Part shown: positions 1 through 7,749 of the stretch, piece by piece
Position numbering within the stretch: position 1 is the first letter of the stretch
How the letters are laid out: each line of letters opens with the position of its first letter
Source of the DNA: Lichenicoccus sp964246745
GTDB lineage: Bacteria; Pseudomonadota; Alphaproteobacteria; Acetobacterales; Acetobacteraceae
DNA: 24,990 nucleotides
Direction of reading: 5' to 3'
Assembly: GCA_964246745.1 (NCBI GenBank)
Contig: CAXTRK010000045.1
Span: 1-24,990 of the forward strand
Notes under the pieces: generated by a model
Seen by the model: the letters and a program-made list of their open reading frames with translations, nothing else
Databases searched by the model: none
What the model was told of the DNA's origin: nothing
Made by a program: the position numbers and the translations under genes

Positions 1-681
1 GCCACGCTCCTGGCCGCCGCCGGCGATCAGCGGCGCCAGGCGGCCGCGCCTGCCGCCCGCCAGCAGCAGCCCGCCTGCGCCCTTCGGTCCGCCGAGCTTG
101 TGCGACGAGAGCGCCATGCTGTCCGCGCCAAGCCCAATGCAGTCGACCGCAATTCGGCCGGCCGCCTGCACCGCGTCGACATGCAGCCAGGCGCCGTGGC
201 GCCGGCACAGCTCCGCCGCCTCCGTCAGCGGGTGCAGCACGCCGGTCTCGTTGTTGGCCAGCATCAGGCAGACCAGAGCCGGGCCGCCCTGCTCCAGCAT
301 CTGTTCAAGGCAGTCGAGCCGCACGCGCCCATCCTCATCCACGGCAACCCGCCTCGACGCGCCTGAGGATGCGGCAAGGACGCATTCATGTTCGGTGGCG
401 CCCGCAAGGATCCTGCGCCCGATCGCGTGCAGCGCCAGCACGTTGGCCTCGGTGCCGCCGGAGGTGAATACCAGATCGTCAGGTTCCGCGCCGAACAAGA
501 CGGCGATACGTTCGCGGGCCTGTTCCAGGCAGGCGCGCGCGAGGCGTCCGGCGCGGTGCGGCGAGGACGGATTGCCATCGAGCCGGGCAGCCTCGACCAT
601 CGCCGACAAAGCTTCCGTACGAAGCGGCTCCGAAGCATTGGCGTCCAGGCAAGTAAACATTCCGTTAGGGTATGCAGCCAT
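1..681 (-). CDS. Cysteine desulfurase (NifS/IscS-like aminotransferase class V), 3' end outside window
   Basis: PLP enzyme that takes sulfur from cysteine for Fe-S cluster or thiolation pathways. The visible 227 codons hold the N-terminal half. They show a LDANAS start resembling the family LDNNAT, the FTSGGTEAN PLP-phosphate region (residues 72-80), His98 in ATEHE, NNETG (143-147), HVDAVQ with Asp169 and Gln172, and the SSHKLGGPKG loop with the PLP lysine at about residue 195. The catalytic-cysteine loop lies beyond position 1. The start at 681 is preceded by a weak GATAGG; an alternative ATG at 660 would remove seven residues. The upstream side is a 495-base gap to the divergent hydrolase. 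Assignment to the IscS, NifS or SufS subgroup is not possible without the C-terminus. The family call is secure. Confidence 0.93.
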   Translation of the reverse strand, partial: MAAYPNGMFTCLDANASEPLRTEALSAMVEAARLDGNPSSPHRAGRLARACLEQARERIAVLFGAEPDDLVFTSGGTEANVLALHAIGRRILAGATEHECVLAASSGASRRVAVDEDGRVRLDCLEQMLEQGGPALVCLMLANNETGVLHPLTEAAELCRRHGAWLHVDAVQAAGRIAVDCIGLGADSMALSSHKLGGPKGAGGLLLAGGRRGRLAPLIAGGGQERG

Positions 682-695
682 AAAGCGGCCTATCG

Positions 696-711
696 TGGTG
701 TTCGAACACCA
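696..711. promoter_or_regulatory. 16-base perfect palindrome upstream of the cysteine desulfurase gene
   Basis: TGGTGTTCGAACACCA is a perfect inverted repeat with no spacer. It lies 15-30 bases upstream of the ATG at 681, the usual place for an operator controlling the minus-strand gene. Dyad symmetry and position are seen directly; the operator role is inference and no regulator is recognised. Confidence 0.4.
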
Positions 712-1176
712 GAGTGCTATATCGTTGCGTCATTTTCACAATTCCGTGTCCGATTTTTTTGTCTGTTGCTCACGCGAGGTCCTGATTTCTGTGTAAATGC
801 GTGATCGTCGCGGTTATAGAGATGGCCGTCAGTTGTCCCGGATCAGCATCTGGGTCCGCAAAGCCGCATCAAGAAGGCCGTTTTCATGACGTCGCATTTC
901 TCCCGGGCATCTCTTCCGGGCATGTCTCCCAGTCCGGCGATCCTTGTCCCTCAATGCGCGCAATGCACGCCCGAAATTCGAGCATTTTGAAAATCGGGTG
1001 CGGGGCGCCATATGCGCGGCCTTGATGTTCTGAGTTCCGCCCCGCCGGTTCCACGGGACGGGGTTTGATTGAGTTGAACCAGCACGCGTGGCGGGGCATG
1101 CCAAGCGTCTGAGAGTGCGTTGCAACAGAGCTGGCGTCCATGCCTCGAGGCGCAGCAAAGAAAAGTTCGGGAAATC
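712..1176. other. Gene-free stretch between divergent genes
   Basis: No reading frame here has a recognisable protein. It contains a T-run (about 749-757), a near-direct repeat of CCGGGCAT (about 902-926), a weak stem CCCCG/CGGGG at 1040-1063, and presumably the promoters for the divergent genes. No clear -35/-10 pair could be assigned. Confidence 0.5.
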
Positions 1177-1842
1177 ATGCCTGAGGTGATGTTCGCTGGC
1201 CCAGACGGCCGTCTCGAGGGTCGCTACCACCATTCCGGCGAGCCGAATGCGCCGCTTGCCCTGATCCTGCACCCGCACCCGCTGCACGGCGGCACGATGA
1301 ACAACCGCATCACCTATGCGATGTATCGCGCCTTTGAGCGGCTCGGCTTCTCGGTCATGCGCTTCAACTTTCGCGGCGTCGGGCGCTCGCAGGGCCGCTA
1401 TGATGGCGGCATCGGCGAGATCAGCGACGCGGCCGCGGCCCTCGACTGGATGCAGACCGTCAATCCGAATTCCAGTGGCCTCTGGATTTCCGGATATTCC
1501 TTTGGCGCCTTCGTCGGCATGCAGTTGCTGATGCGGCGTCCCGAAATCTCCGGCTGGGTCAGTGTGGCGCCGCCCGCCAACCACTATGATTTCGGCTTTC
1601 TCGCCCCTTGCCCATGCGGCGGCCTGCTGCTGCATGGCGACGCCGACGAGCTGGTGCCGGAGCCCGCGGTGCGCAAGCTGGTCGACAAGCTGAACACCCA
1701 GAAGGGCGTGCAGGTGGACTACCGCGTCTATGCCGGCGCCGACCACGTGTTCGCCCACCACGCCGATCATGTCTCGGTGGCGATCGACGACTATGTCGGC
1801 AGGATCCTGGCGCGCAAGACCATGGCCCTGGCCGCCGACTGA
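1177..1842 (+). CDS. Alpha/beta hydrolase (COG2945-like)
   Basis: 221-residue cytosolic alpha/beta-hydrolase of the short type without a lid. An HPHPLHGGTMNN oxyanion region lies at residues 32-43, a FNFRGVGRSQG strand at 64-73, the nucleophile elbow GYSFGA with Ser108, an HGDADELVP segment with a candidate acid at Asp155 or Asp157, and a candidate base at His190 (GADHVF). The substrate cannot be read from the sequence. The ATG at 1177 was chosen because homologues begin near MPEVMF and a purine-rich AAAGAAAAG lies upstream; the frame extends back to 1120 without family-like sequence. It ends 19 bases before tyrS and is probably co-transcribed with it. The family is secure and the function unknown. 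Confidence 0.87.
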   Translation: MPEVMFAGPDGRLEGRYHHSGEPNAPLALILHPHPLHGGTMNNRITYAMYRAFERLGFSVMRFNFRGVGRSQGRYDGGIGEISDAAAALDWMQTVNPNSSGLWISGYSFGAFVGMQLLMRRPEISGWVSVAPPANHYDFGFLAPCPCGGLLLHGDADELVPEPAVRKLVDKLNTQKGVQVDYRVYAGADHVFAHHADHVSVAIDDYVGRILARKTMALAAD

Positions 1843-1861
1843 GCCGCCTCGGCGCGTCTGG

Positions 1862-3109
1862 ATGAGCACGACACCGTTCCTCCAGGAAGCCGAGGCGCGC
1901 GGCTACGTCTTTCAATGCACCGATCATGCGGGGCTTGATGCCGCGTTGATGGCGGGCACGGTCAGCGCCTATGCCGGCTTTGATCTGACCGCGGACAGCC
2001 TGCATGTCGGCCACATGATCCCGATCATGGTGCTGCGGCTGCTGCAGAGGCACGGCCATCGTCCGCTCGCCCTGCTCGGCGGCGGCACCAGCCGGATCGG
2101 CGATCCGTCGTTTCGGGACGAGGCGCGCCTGCTGCTCGATGACGAGCGGATCGAGGCGAACCGCCAGGGCATACGACGCACGCTCGAGCGCCTGCTGCGG
2201 TTCGGCGGCGGCCCCACGGACGCGATCATCGCGGATAACGCCGAGTGGCTCGACCGGCTCGGCTATATCGACCTGCTGCGCGAGATCGGCGCGCATTTCA
2301 GCGTCAGCCGCATGCTGGGCTTCGAGTCCGTCCGGCAGCGGCTGGAGCGCGAACAGGGTCTGACCTTCCTCGAATTCAACTACTCCGTCCTGCAGAGCTA
2401 CGATTTCCGCGAGCTTGGCCGCCGCTACGGAGTAAGCCTGCAACTGGGCGGCTCGGATCAGTGGGGCAACATTGTCTCCGGCGTCGATCTGGTGCGGCGC
2501 ACCGATCAGAGGCAGGTGTTTGGCCTGACCACGCCGCTGCTGACCACCGCCGCCGGCGCGAAGATGGGCAAGACCGCCTCCGGCGCCGTCTGGCTGTCGG
2601 CCGAGCGGCTGTCCGTGTTCGACTACTGGCAGTTCTGGCGCAACACCGAGGACGCCGATGTCGGCCGCTTCCTGCGCCTGTTCACCGAACTTGACCTCGG
2701 GGAATGCGAGCGGCTGGCAGCGCTGCAAGGGGCCGCGGTCAACGAGGCCAAGAAGCTCCTGGCTACCGAGGCAACAGCGATCTGCCACGGCCGGCCGGCG
2801 GCGGAAGCGGCGGCGGAGACGGCGCGGCAGCTTTTCGAGGCCGGAGCCGGCACGGCCGACGCATTGCCGGTCCGGCTTGTCGAGAACGCGGCCTTGCGCT
2901 CGGGAATACCGGTATGCCGGTTGTTCGCCGAGGTCGGACTGGCGGCCAGCAACGGCGAGGCGCGTCGGCTCGCGCGCGGCGGCGGCCTGCGCCTCAACGA
3001 CGCGCTGGTGGAGGACGAGAACCGCCTGGTCTCGGAGGCCGACCTCAACGACGGCGCGATCAAGCTCTCCGTCGGCAGGAAGCAGCATCTGCTGGTGCGC
3101 ACACGCTGA
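1862..3109 (+). CDS. tyrS: Tyrosyl-tRNA synthetase
   Basis: 415-residue class I aminoacyl-tRNA synthetase that charges tRNA-Tyr. The HIGH-type motif is HVGH at residues 48-51, and the KMSKS-type motif reads KMGKT from about residue 234. The GGSDQWGN tyrosine-binding segment and the FLEFNYSVLQSYDF stretch are typical of bacterial TyrRS. The C-terminal S4-type RNA-binding domain spans about 345-410. Length is close to the family norm. The ATG at 1862 begins MSTTPFLQEA, a usual TyrRS start; the frame is open further upstream, but only as the shadow of the hydrolase gene. The stop at 3107-3109 abuts or overlaps the following MmcB-like frame, which suggests translational coupling. Confidence 0.96.
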   Translation: MSTTPFLQEAEARGYVFQCTDHAGLDAALMAGTVSAYAGFDLTADSLHVGHMIPIMVLRLLQRHGHRPLALLGGGTSRIGDPSFRDEARLLLDDERIEANRQGIRRTLERLLRFGGGPTDAIIADNAEWLDRLGYIDLLREIGAHFSVSRMLGFESVRQRLEREQGLTFLEFNYSVLQSYDFRELGRRYGVSLQLGGSDQWGNIVSGVDLVRRTDQRQVFGLTTPLLTTAAGAKMGKTASGAVWLSAERLSVFDYWQFWRNTEDADVGRFLRLFTELDLGECERLAALQGAAVNEAKKLLATEATAICHGRPAAEAAAETARQLFEAGAGTADALPVRLVENAALRSGIPVCRLFAEVGLAASNGEARRLARGGGLRLNDALVEDENRLVSEADLNDGAIKLSVGRKQHLLVRTR

Positions 3110-3612
3110 TCCCCCTGGCACTTCCCGAGAATGCCCTCGCGATACGGCGCGCGGCCGCGCGGCTGTGCGCGCAACTCGGCTGGGTGGTGTTGCACGAGGT
3201 GCCGCTGCCGAACGGCCGGCGCGCCGACATCCTGGCGCTGCGGCCGGACGGCGGCTTCGCCTGCATCGAGGTCAAATCCGGCCCGCGCGATTTCCTCACC
3301 GACACCAAGTGGCCGGAATATCGTCAGTACTGCGACAGCCTGTATTTCGCGGTCGACGAGCGCTTCCCCCTCCCGCTGCTGCCCGCGGACACCGGGCTGG
3401 TCATCGCCTGCATCGGCGAGGAGTGCGGCAGCCGGATGGCGCTGTTCCAGCACGAGGCCGAATTGCTGCGCGAAGCGCCGGTGCACGCGCTTGCCTCGAG
3501 CCGGCGGCGCGCCCTGACCCACCGCTTCGCCAGCATCGCCGCCGGCCGGTTGGCCATGCTGGAAGATCCGGCGATCACCGCGTCGCTGAGAGCGGCCTTG
3601 CGCGTCGAATAG
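3106..3612 (+). CDS. MmcB-like DNA-repair protein (predicted PD-(D/E)XK nuclease)
   Basis: About 168 residues match the MmcB family, an SOS-linked putative repair nuclease of alphaproteobacteria. Visible features are RRADILALRPDGG followed by CIEVKSGPRDFLTD, giving the D...ExK arrangement of restriction-endonuclease-like folds, then KWPEYRQYCDSLYFAV. The start is a problem. In this frame there is no ATG, GTG or TTG between 2914, deep inside tyrS, and 3184, inside the conserved core. The plausible start is the CTG at 3106, which overlaps the tyrS stop as CTGA. The annotated start is therefore tentative, but the coding region from about 3110 on is well supported. Twenty bases separate it from the phosphatase gene. 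Confidence 0.75.
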   Translation: MIPLALPENALAIRRAAARLCAQLGWVVLHEVPLPNGRRADILALRPDGGFACIEVKSGPRDFLTDTKWPEYRQYCDSLYFAVDERFPLPLLPADTGLVIACIGEECGSRMALFQHEAELLREAPVHALASSRRRALTHRFASIAAGRLAMLEDPAITASLRAALRVE

Positions 3613-3632
3613 GACCGACGCACCCTTGTTGC

Positions 3633-4436
3633 ATGCACAGCGAAGCCATCAGCCGACGATTTGAAGCAGCACGCGGCATTGTCGAGGATGCGGCGTCTCT
3701 GGCCATGCGCATGCGGCCGCCGCCGGGTGCTGCCGCGGCCACGCTCAAGGGAGCGCAGGACTGGGTGACCGAAGCCGACAGCGCGGTCGAGACGCTGATC
3801 GCCGAACGTCTCGCTTGCCTGTTTCCGGACGACGGCCTGCTCGGCGAGGAAGGCGGCGACCGCGCGCGGACCGGCGCCCCCTCAAGTCTGCGCTGGGTGG
3901 TCGATCCGATCGACGGCACCGCCAACTACGCGCGCGGCCGCCCGCGCTGGTGCGTCTCGCTCGGCCTGCTCGCGGACGGCGAGCCGGTCTGCGGGCTGTT
4001 GGACGCCCCGGCCCTTTCTGAACGCTTTGCCGCGCGAGCGGGCGGCGGCGCCACTCTGAATGGCGCGCCGCTGCGGGCGGCAGACACTGGCCGGATGGCC
4101 TCCTCAATGATCGAGGTCGGTTGGGGTCCCAAGGTCGCCGTGGGCGACTATAACGCCATGATCGAGCGGATGGTGGCGCGCGGGGCAGCACCTCGGACCG
4201 GCGGCTGCGGCGCGCTGGCACTCGCCGACGTCGCCTGCGGCCGACTCGACGGCTACGTCGAAATCTGGATCAACCTATGGGACGTGGCAGGCGCCCTGCC
4301 GATCCTGGCGGAGGCGGGCGCTGTGGTCTCTCCTTTCCTGCGCGACGGCGGCATGCATCGCGCAGCCCCGATTCTGGCCGCGGCTCCCGGTATCGCGCAG
4401 GCGCTTGCCGAAGCGTCGGGGATTGCCTTGGCGTAA
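3633..4436 (+). CDS. Inositol monophosphatase family protein
   Basis: 267-residue Mg-dependent sugar-phosphate or inositol phosphatase fold. The three metal-site motifs are present: GEE (71-73), DPIDGT (91-96) and WDVAGA (216-221), with TEADSAVE near 46-53 supplying the first acidic patch. Homologues act on inositol-1-phosphate, adenosine 3',5'-bisphosphate (CysQ) or histidinol phosphate; the sequence alone does not decide. The ATG at 3633 gives MHSEAISRRFEAAR, a normal N-terminus for the family. It closes the hydrolase-tyrS-mmcB run and is followed by a 114-base gap before the SYLF gene. Confidence 0.9.
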   Translation: MHSEAISRRFEAARGIVEDAASLAMRMRPPPGAAAATLKGAQDWVTEADSAVETLIAERLACLFPDDGLLGEEGGDRARTGAPSSLRWVVDPIDGTANYARGRPRWCVSLGLLADGEPVCGLLDAPALSERFAARAGGGATLNGAPLRAADTGRMASSMIEVGWGPKVAVGDYNAMIERMVARGAAPRTGGCGALALADVACGRLDGYVEIWINLWDVAGALPILAEAGAVVSPFLRDGGMHRAAPILAAAPGIAQALAEASGIALA

Positions 4437-4465
4437 ATCATCAGGAGCGGCGCCTTTCGATTCGA

Positions 4466-4494
4466 TTTACGTTCGACGGCGGGATACTTGCTAT
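4466..4494 (+). promoter_or_regulatory. Possible sigma70-type promoter for the SYLF gene
   Basis: TTTACG, a 17-base spacer and TGCTAT lie in the 114-base gap before the SYLF gene. Agreement with consensus is moderate, so this is a candidate only. Confidence 0.3.
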
Positions 4495-4550
4495 GGCAGC
4501 GCGCGATCTGGTGTACGAACGGCGTCGGACCAGGCAAGGGAGAACAGAGA

Positions 4551-5426
4551 ATGAGGGTACGCACCGGGGCAGCCCGTGGCTTGGCTGGCCTGCTGGCCGC
4601 GTTCCTGGCGGCGCCGGCCGCGCAGGCGCAGCAAAGCATATCCCAGCGGCAGGAGCAGCAGCAGCGTCTGGTTGACCGCTCCACATTGACCGCCCAGGAC
4701 ATCCTGGAGACGGGCAATAACGGCGAACCGGCACGCCGATTTCTCGAGCGCGCGCGCGGCGTCATGATCTGCCCGAACATCTTCCGGATGTCCTTCATGT
4801 TCGGCGGATCGGGCGGCGGTTGCGTGCTGCTCGCGCGGGACGGCGCCGGCTCCTGGTCCGACCCCGCCTTCTATTCGATGGTCTCCGGCTCGTTCGGCTT
4901 CCAGGCGGGCGTCCAGGACGTGCAACTGATGCTCTTCATCATGACCCCGCGAGGCCTGACCGCGATCATGGACAGCCAGTTCAAGTTCGGCGCCAACGCC
5001 TCGATCACCCTGGCCACGCTGGGCGCTGGCGTCGAGGGCGCCACCTCGACCGCGCTGAACGCCGACATCGTCGCCGTCGAGAAGAGCAGCGGCTTGTTCG
5101 CCGGCCTCTCTTTGCAAGGCAGCGCGCTGTCCTTCGACAGCACCGGCAACCGCATCTATTACGGCCAGCCGGTCGGCGTGCAGGACATTACCGTCGCGAT
5201 GCGGGTGAACAATCCAGCCGCCGACCCATTGCGCGCGACGCTCATGCGTTACGGCAGCCTCGCGAGCAGTTCGTCGCCTTACCCGGCTCCCTACCGACCG
5301 GATACCGCCTATGACAACGCCACCGCTCCGAACACCCCGGGCGGCTATGGCGGCGGGAATGGTGGCCCCGTGCAGCTTGCGCCGTCCACGCCGGTGCAGA
5401 GTCAATCGCTGCCTCCGCCGCACTGA
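4551..5426 (+). CDS. Exported SYLF-domain (Ysc84-like lipid-binding) protein
   Basis: 291 residues. The N-terminus has basic residues, a hydrophobic run and an APAAQAQQ cleavage-like site near residue 26, so it is predicted to be exported. The SYLF domain (about 45-225) includes ARGVMICPNIFRMSFMFGGSGG, the CVLLARDG...WSDPAFYSMVSGSFGFQAGVQ segment and an IVAVEKSSGLFAGLSLQGSALS ending characteristic of the family. The tail (about 235-291) is low-complexity, rich in Pro, Gly, Ser and Asn. SYLF proteins bind phosphoinositides or other lipids in studied cases; the bacterial role is not well defined. The ATG at 4551 follows a purine-rich AGGCAAGGGAGAAC. Confidence 0.9.
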   Translation: MRVRTGAARGLAGLLAAFLAAPAAQAQQSISQRQEQQQRLVDRSTLTAQDILETGNNGEPARRFLERARGVMICPNIFRMSFMFGGSGGGCVLLARDGAGSWSDPAFYSMVSGSFGFQAGVQDVQLMLFIMTPRGLTAIMDSQFKFGANASITLATLGAGVEGATSTALNADIVAVEKSSGLFAGLSLQGSALSFDSTGNRIYYGQPVGVQDITVAMRVNNPAADPLRATLMRYGSLASSSSPYPAPYRPDTAYDNATAPNTPGGYGGGNGGPVQLAPSTPVQSQSLPPPH

Positions 5427-5456
5427 GAGGGCGCGCGAGCCTGGGACGCCGTAGTG

Positions 5457-7028
5457 ATGACATTCGTCCGGACGCGAACGGCTTTCGGCGGCCACCATGT
5501 CTTCGCCGGACAGCCAACATCCGTGACGGTGCGCAATGCCGTAGTGTTGGGTTGGGCGCTCTACGATGAGCGCCGACTGCTTGTGCCGAGTTCTCCCTTC
5601 ATGCGAGAAGGCTTCGCTTCAGGAAGTGTAGGTCTGGCCACGCTCGGAGCTTCCACCACAACCAACGCGAACGTCCATGCCGGCAACCTTCTTCCGCGGG
5701 GACGGTATGTGTGGATCGGACACATCCACGAGCATTTTGGTCATTTTCTGGTGAGCACTCTGCCCAGGCTCTGGACTGTTGCCAGACAGAATCCGGACTT
5801 CCGGATCATTACCGCGGGTCCAGGAGACCTGAAATCACGCTTGGCGATCCCGTTTATCCGGGCAATTTTCGACGCCTTGGGAGTTCTCGAAGACCGCCTT
5901 GTCGAAGTTCAAGATTTTACTGTCGTTCCTGAGATCGAAGTTCCCGAACCGCTATTCGTTGAGGACAGTTTCGCTTGGCGCGCGTTTGCGGATTTCTGCG
6001 TCGATCTTGCCGCCTCGATCGCCGGAGGCAGCGACCATGATCGAGACGCAAGGCCACTGTTCCTGACTAAACACAAGCTCTCGCATGGAGTCCGACGAGT
6101 AAATGGCGAAGAACTTTTTGCCGAGATCATTGCCGGCGCCGGAGTGAACGTCGTCAGCCCCGAAGAGCTGACATTACGAGATCAAATCAGACTTTGGCGC
6201 AATCATTCTCTAGTCAGTGCGTTCGAGGGTTCGGCGCTGCATTGCGGGCTCTTCGTTAAAGCAAAGCGTGTGCTTACGCTCAGCTCAAATTCCTTTGCAT
6301 CCTCGAACCAGGCGCTGATTGACTCGATCTGCAATCATCAAAGCCTGTATCTCAATTGCGGCGGCCATCTTGTAGCCGATGCGCAGTCCGCGCCTGGCTT
6401 TTCGGCGACAATGACACTGGTTGAACCGGAAGCGGCGGCGCGCTCGTATCTGAGCGCGGTCGACTACATGCGGAACTGCAAGGAGACCATGCGCATGCGC
6501 AGTGTATCCGACACGATCTCTCCTTGGCTCTATGTCGACGAGCCGTTCGGCGCCAATCTTTCCAGGAACAAGCCGGCGTTGGTAAGCTCGCTGGACTTGA
6601 TCTGGTCGTCCGACAAGCAGGACCCCGCGCTTGAGGCGGCTGGCGCGGTCAGTGGCCGCAGGTCCCACAGCTATCAGTTTCATACCAGCGCCGAGGCCGC
6701 TCCCTGGTGGATGGTCGATCTCGAACAGCAATGCCTGATCACCGAGGTGAGGATCTTCAATCGCAACGACGTGGCGCAGGATCGGGCGCGGCATATCGTC
6801 ATCCTTTCGTCGCTCGACGGGGAGACCTGGGAGAGGCGCGCGCGACGGGAACAGAACGACGATTTCGGCGGCGGCGCCATGCCGCACCCATGGCGATGGT
6901 GGCAGGATGTGCCGTTCGCCGCGCGCTTCATCAAGCTCCAACTGGAGTCGTTCGATTTCCTGCATCTCGATCAGGTCGAGGTGTTTGGCATGCCGCTCTC
7001 GCCGGGCATGCCCATACTCTTCTCATGA
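5457..7028 (+). CDS. GT61-family (DUF563) glycosyltransferase with C-terminal discoidin-like domain
   Basis: 523 residues. The N-terminal two thirds resemble GT61/DUF563 enzymes: HEHFGHFLVSTLPRLW (residues 91-106) and VSAFEGSALHCGLFVKAKRVLTLS are the usual anchors. The C-terminal part, about 390-515, looks like an F5/8 type C (discoidin) domain, with PWWMVDLEQQCLITEVRIFNR, a SSLDGETWERR strand and RFIKLQLESFDFLHLDQVEVFG. The product is probably a cytoplasmic or membrane-associated sugar transferase for surface polysaccharide, with the extra domain binding carbohydrate; that role is inference. By eye, 5460-6620 is much less GC-rich and uses more A/T-ending codons than the flanks, suggesting transfer. 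A GTG at 5454 is an alternative start. Its stop overlaps the ATG of the broken SDR fragment at 7025. Confidence 0.85.
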   Translation: MTFVRTRTAFGGHHVFAGQPTSVTVRNAVVLGWALYDERRLLVPSSPFMREGFASGSVGLATLGASTTTNANVHAGNLLPRGRYVWIGHIHEHFGHFLVSTLPRLWTVARQNPDFRIITAGPGDLKSRLAIPFIRAIFDALGVLEDRLVEVQDFTVVPEIEVPEPLFVEDSFAWRAFADFCVDLAASIAGGSDHDRDARPLFLTKHKLSHGVRRVNGEELFAEIIAGAGVNVVSPEELTLRDQIRLWRNHSLVSAFEGSALHCGLFVKAKRVLTLSSNSFASSNQALIDSICNHQSLYLNCGGHLVADAQSAPGFSATMTLVEPEAAARSYLSAVDYMRNCKETMRMRSVSDTISPWLYVDEPFGANLSRNKPALVSSLDLIWSSDKQDPALEAAGAVSGRRSHSYQFHTSAEAAPWWMVDLEQQCLITEVRIFNRNDVAQDRARHIVILSSLDGETWERRARREQNDDFGGGAMPHPWRWWQDVPFAARFIKLQLESFDFLHLDQVEVFGMPLSPGMPILFS

Positions 7029-7080
7029 CCACCTCCCACCGACCGTCCGGTCATCATCACCGGCGGCTCATCCGGCATCA
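7025..7080 (+). pseudogene. SDR oxidoreductase, N-terminal scar only
   Basis: The ATG at 7025 overlaps the GT61 stop (ATGA) and starts MTTSHR. After a tandem ACCGACCG the frame is shifted, and the next codons in another frame read RPVIITGGSSGI, the Rossmann TGxxxGIG start of a short-chain dehydrogenase. Removing one ACCG restores one frame. Homology stops at about 7079, where the end of the minus-strand hydrolase pseudogene begins. The fragment closely resembles the start of the intact SDR gene at 9971. Confidence 0.6.
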
Positions 7081-7606
7081 GGCGGCGGCTGCGTGCTCAA
7101 GCAACTCCTTCAGCGAGACGGCCATGACCTGCGGCTTTTCAATAGGAGGAAGGTGCCCGCAATCGGGAATGACGTGAAGGGTCGATCCAGGCGTGGAGGC
7201 GTGGATTTCCTAAGATAGTCAGAAGGGCGTCATCTGATCTTCCTGACCAACGATCACCGCGGTAGGGACGGCGATGCCTGGCAGGAGCTTGCGCTGGTCG
7301 CCCTGTGCCATCACCGCGCGGTTTTGCCGGATGCAGGTTCTGGAACCGACCCTCACGCTCATTGCCACCAACTCGTCGCGCACATCCTCCGCCGCCGACG
7401 GGTGGATCAGTGAGCCGAGATTGTACCGAGCCAGCCGCCGAAAGTCGCCGCTCATCCCGACGGCGATGTTGGCCAGATGGCGGAAAGCCTTTCGTTGAGG
7501 CGTGTCGGGCCGCGCGACCGTGTCCACAAGCGCCAGCCGCGTCACTCGCTCGGGCGCCAGCCTGATCAGTTCCGACGCCACCATTCCGCCAATGGACACG
7601 CCGGAG
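7078..7606 (-). pseudogene. Alpha/beta hydrolase, truncated and interrupted by stops
   Basis: The minus strand encodes the C-terminal two thirds of an alpha/beta hydrolase. The nucleophile motif GVSIGGM is followed by ASELIRLAPERVTRLALVD, then VGQEDQMTP with the candidate acid Asp, and VIPDCGHLPPIEKP with the candidate catalytic His. Between the acid and the histidine are two in-frame stops, TGA at 7219-7221 and TAG at 7210-7212; the same frame then continues 42 codons to a natural-looking end at 7078. The N-terminal strands before the nucleophile elbow are missing, and homology ends where the transposase fragment starts. Similar hydrolases act on 3-oxoadipate enol-lactone or haloalkane-like substrates, but no specific substrate can be assigned. 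Inactive as it stands. Confidence 0.8.
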
Positions 7607-7613
7607 CTGACCG

Positions 7614-7703
7614 ATGCGATGCTACGCTCTGGGCGACGATCAATGGGAACGTATTCGCGACTTGCTGCCTGGACGTGAAGGCCATGTTGGGGTCACTGCG
7701 ACC
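7614..7703 (+). mobile_element. IS5-family (IS427/IS1031-like) transposase, N-terminal fragment
   Basis: The first 30 codons read MRCYALGDDQWERIRDLLPG then REGHVGVTAT, the usual N-terminus of split-ORF IS5-family transposases. Homology ends at about 7703, so the DDE catalytic domain is missing. Only about seven bases separate the ATG from the hydrolase remnant, so the left terminal repeat is also gone or unrecognisable. A dead remnant. Confidence 0.65.
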
Positions 7704-7749
7704 GAGGAGTGGAGCCTTGCTCCCGCCCGCTCGGCCAAGCTAGGCTCCA

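Noticed and set aside
1040..1063. Stem CCCCG/CGGGG in the gap before the hydrolase gene
   Set aside because: Five pairs with a large loop, no T-run and no gene ending nearby; not a supportable terminator.
1559..3121. Long open frame (520 codons) on the minus strand opposite tyrS
   Set aside because: It is antisense to a clear TyrRS with HIGH and KMSKS motifs; the translation is biased and family-free, as expected in GC-rich DNA.
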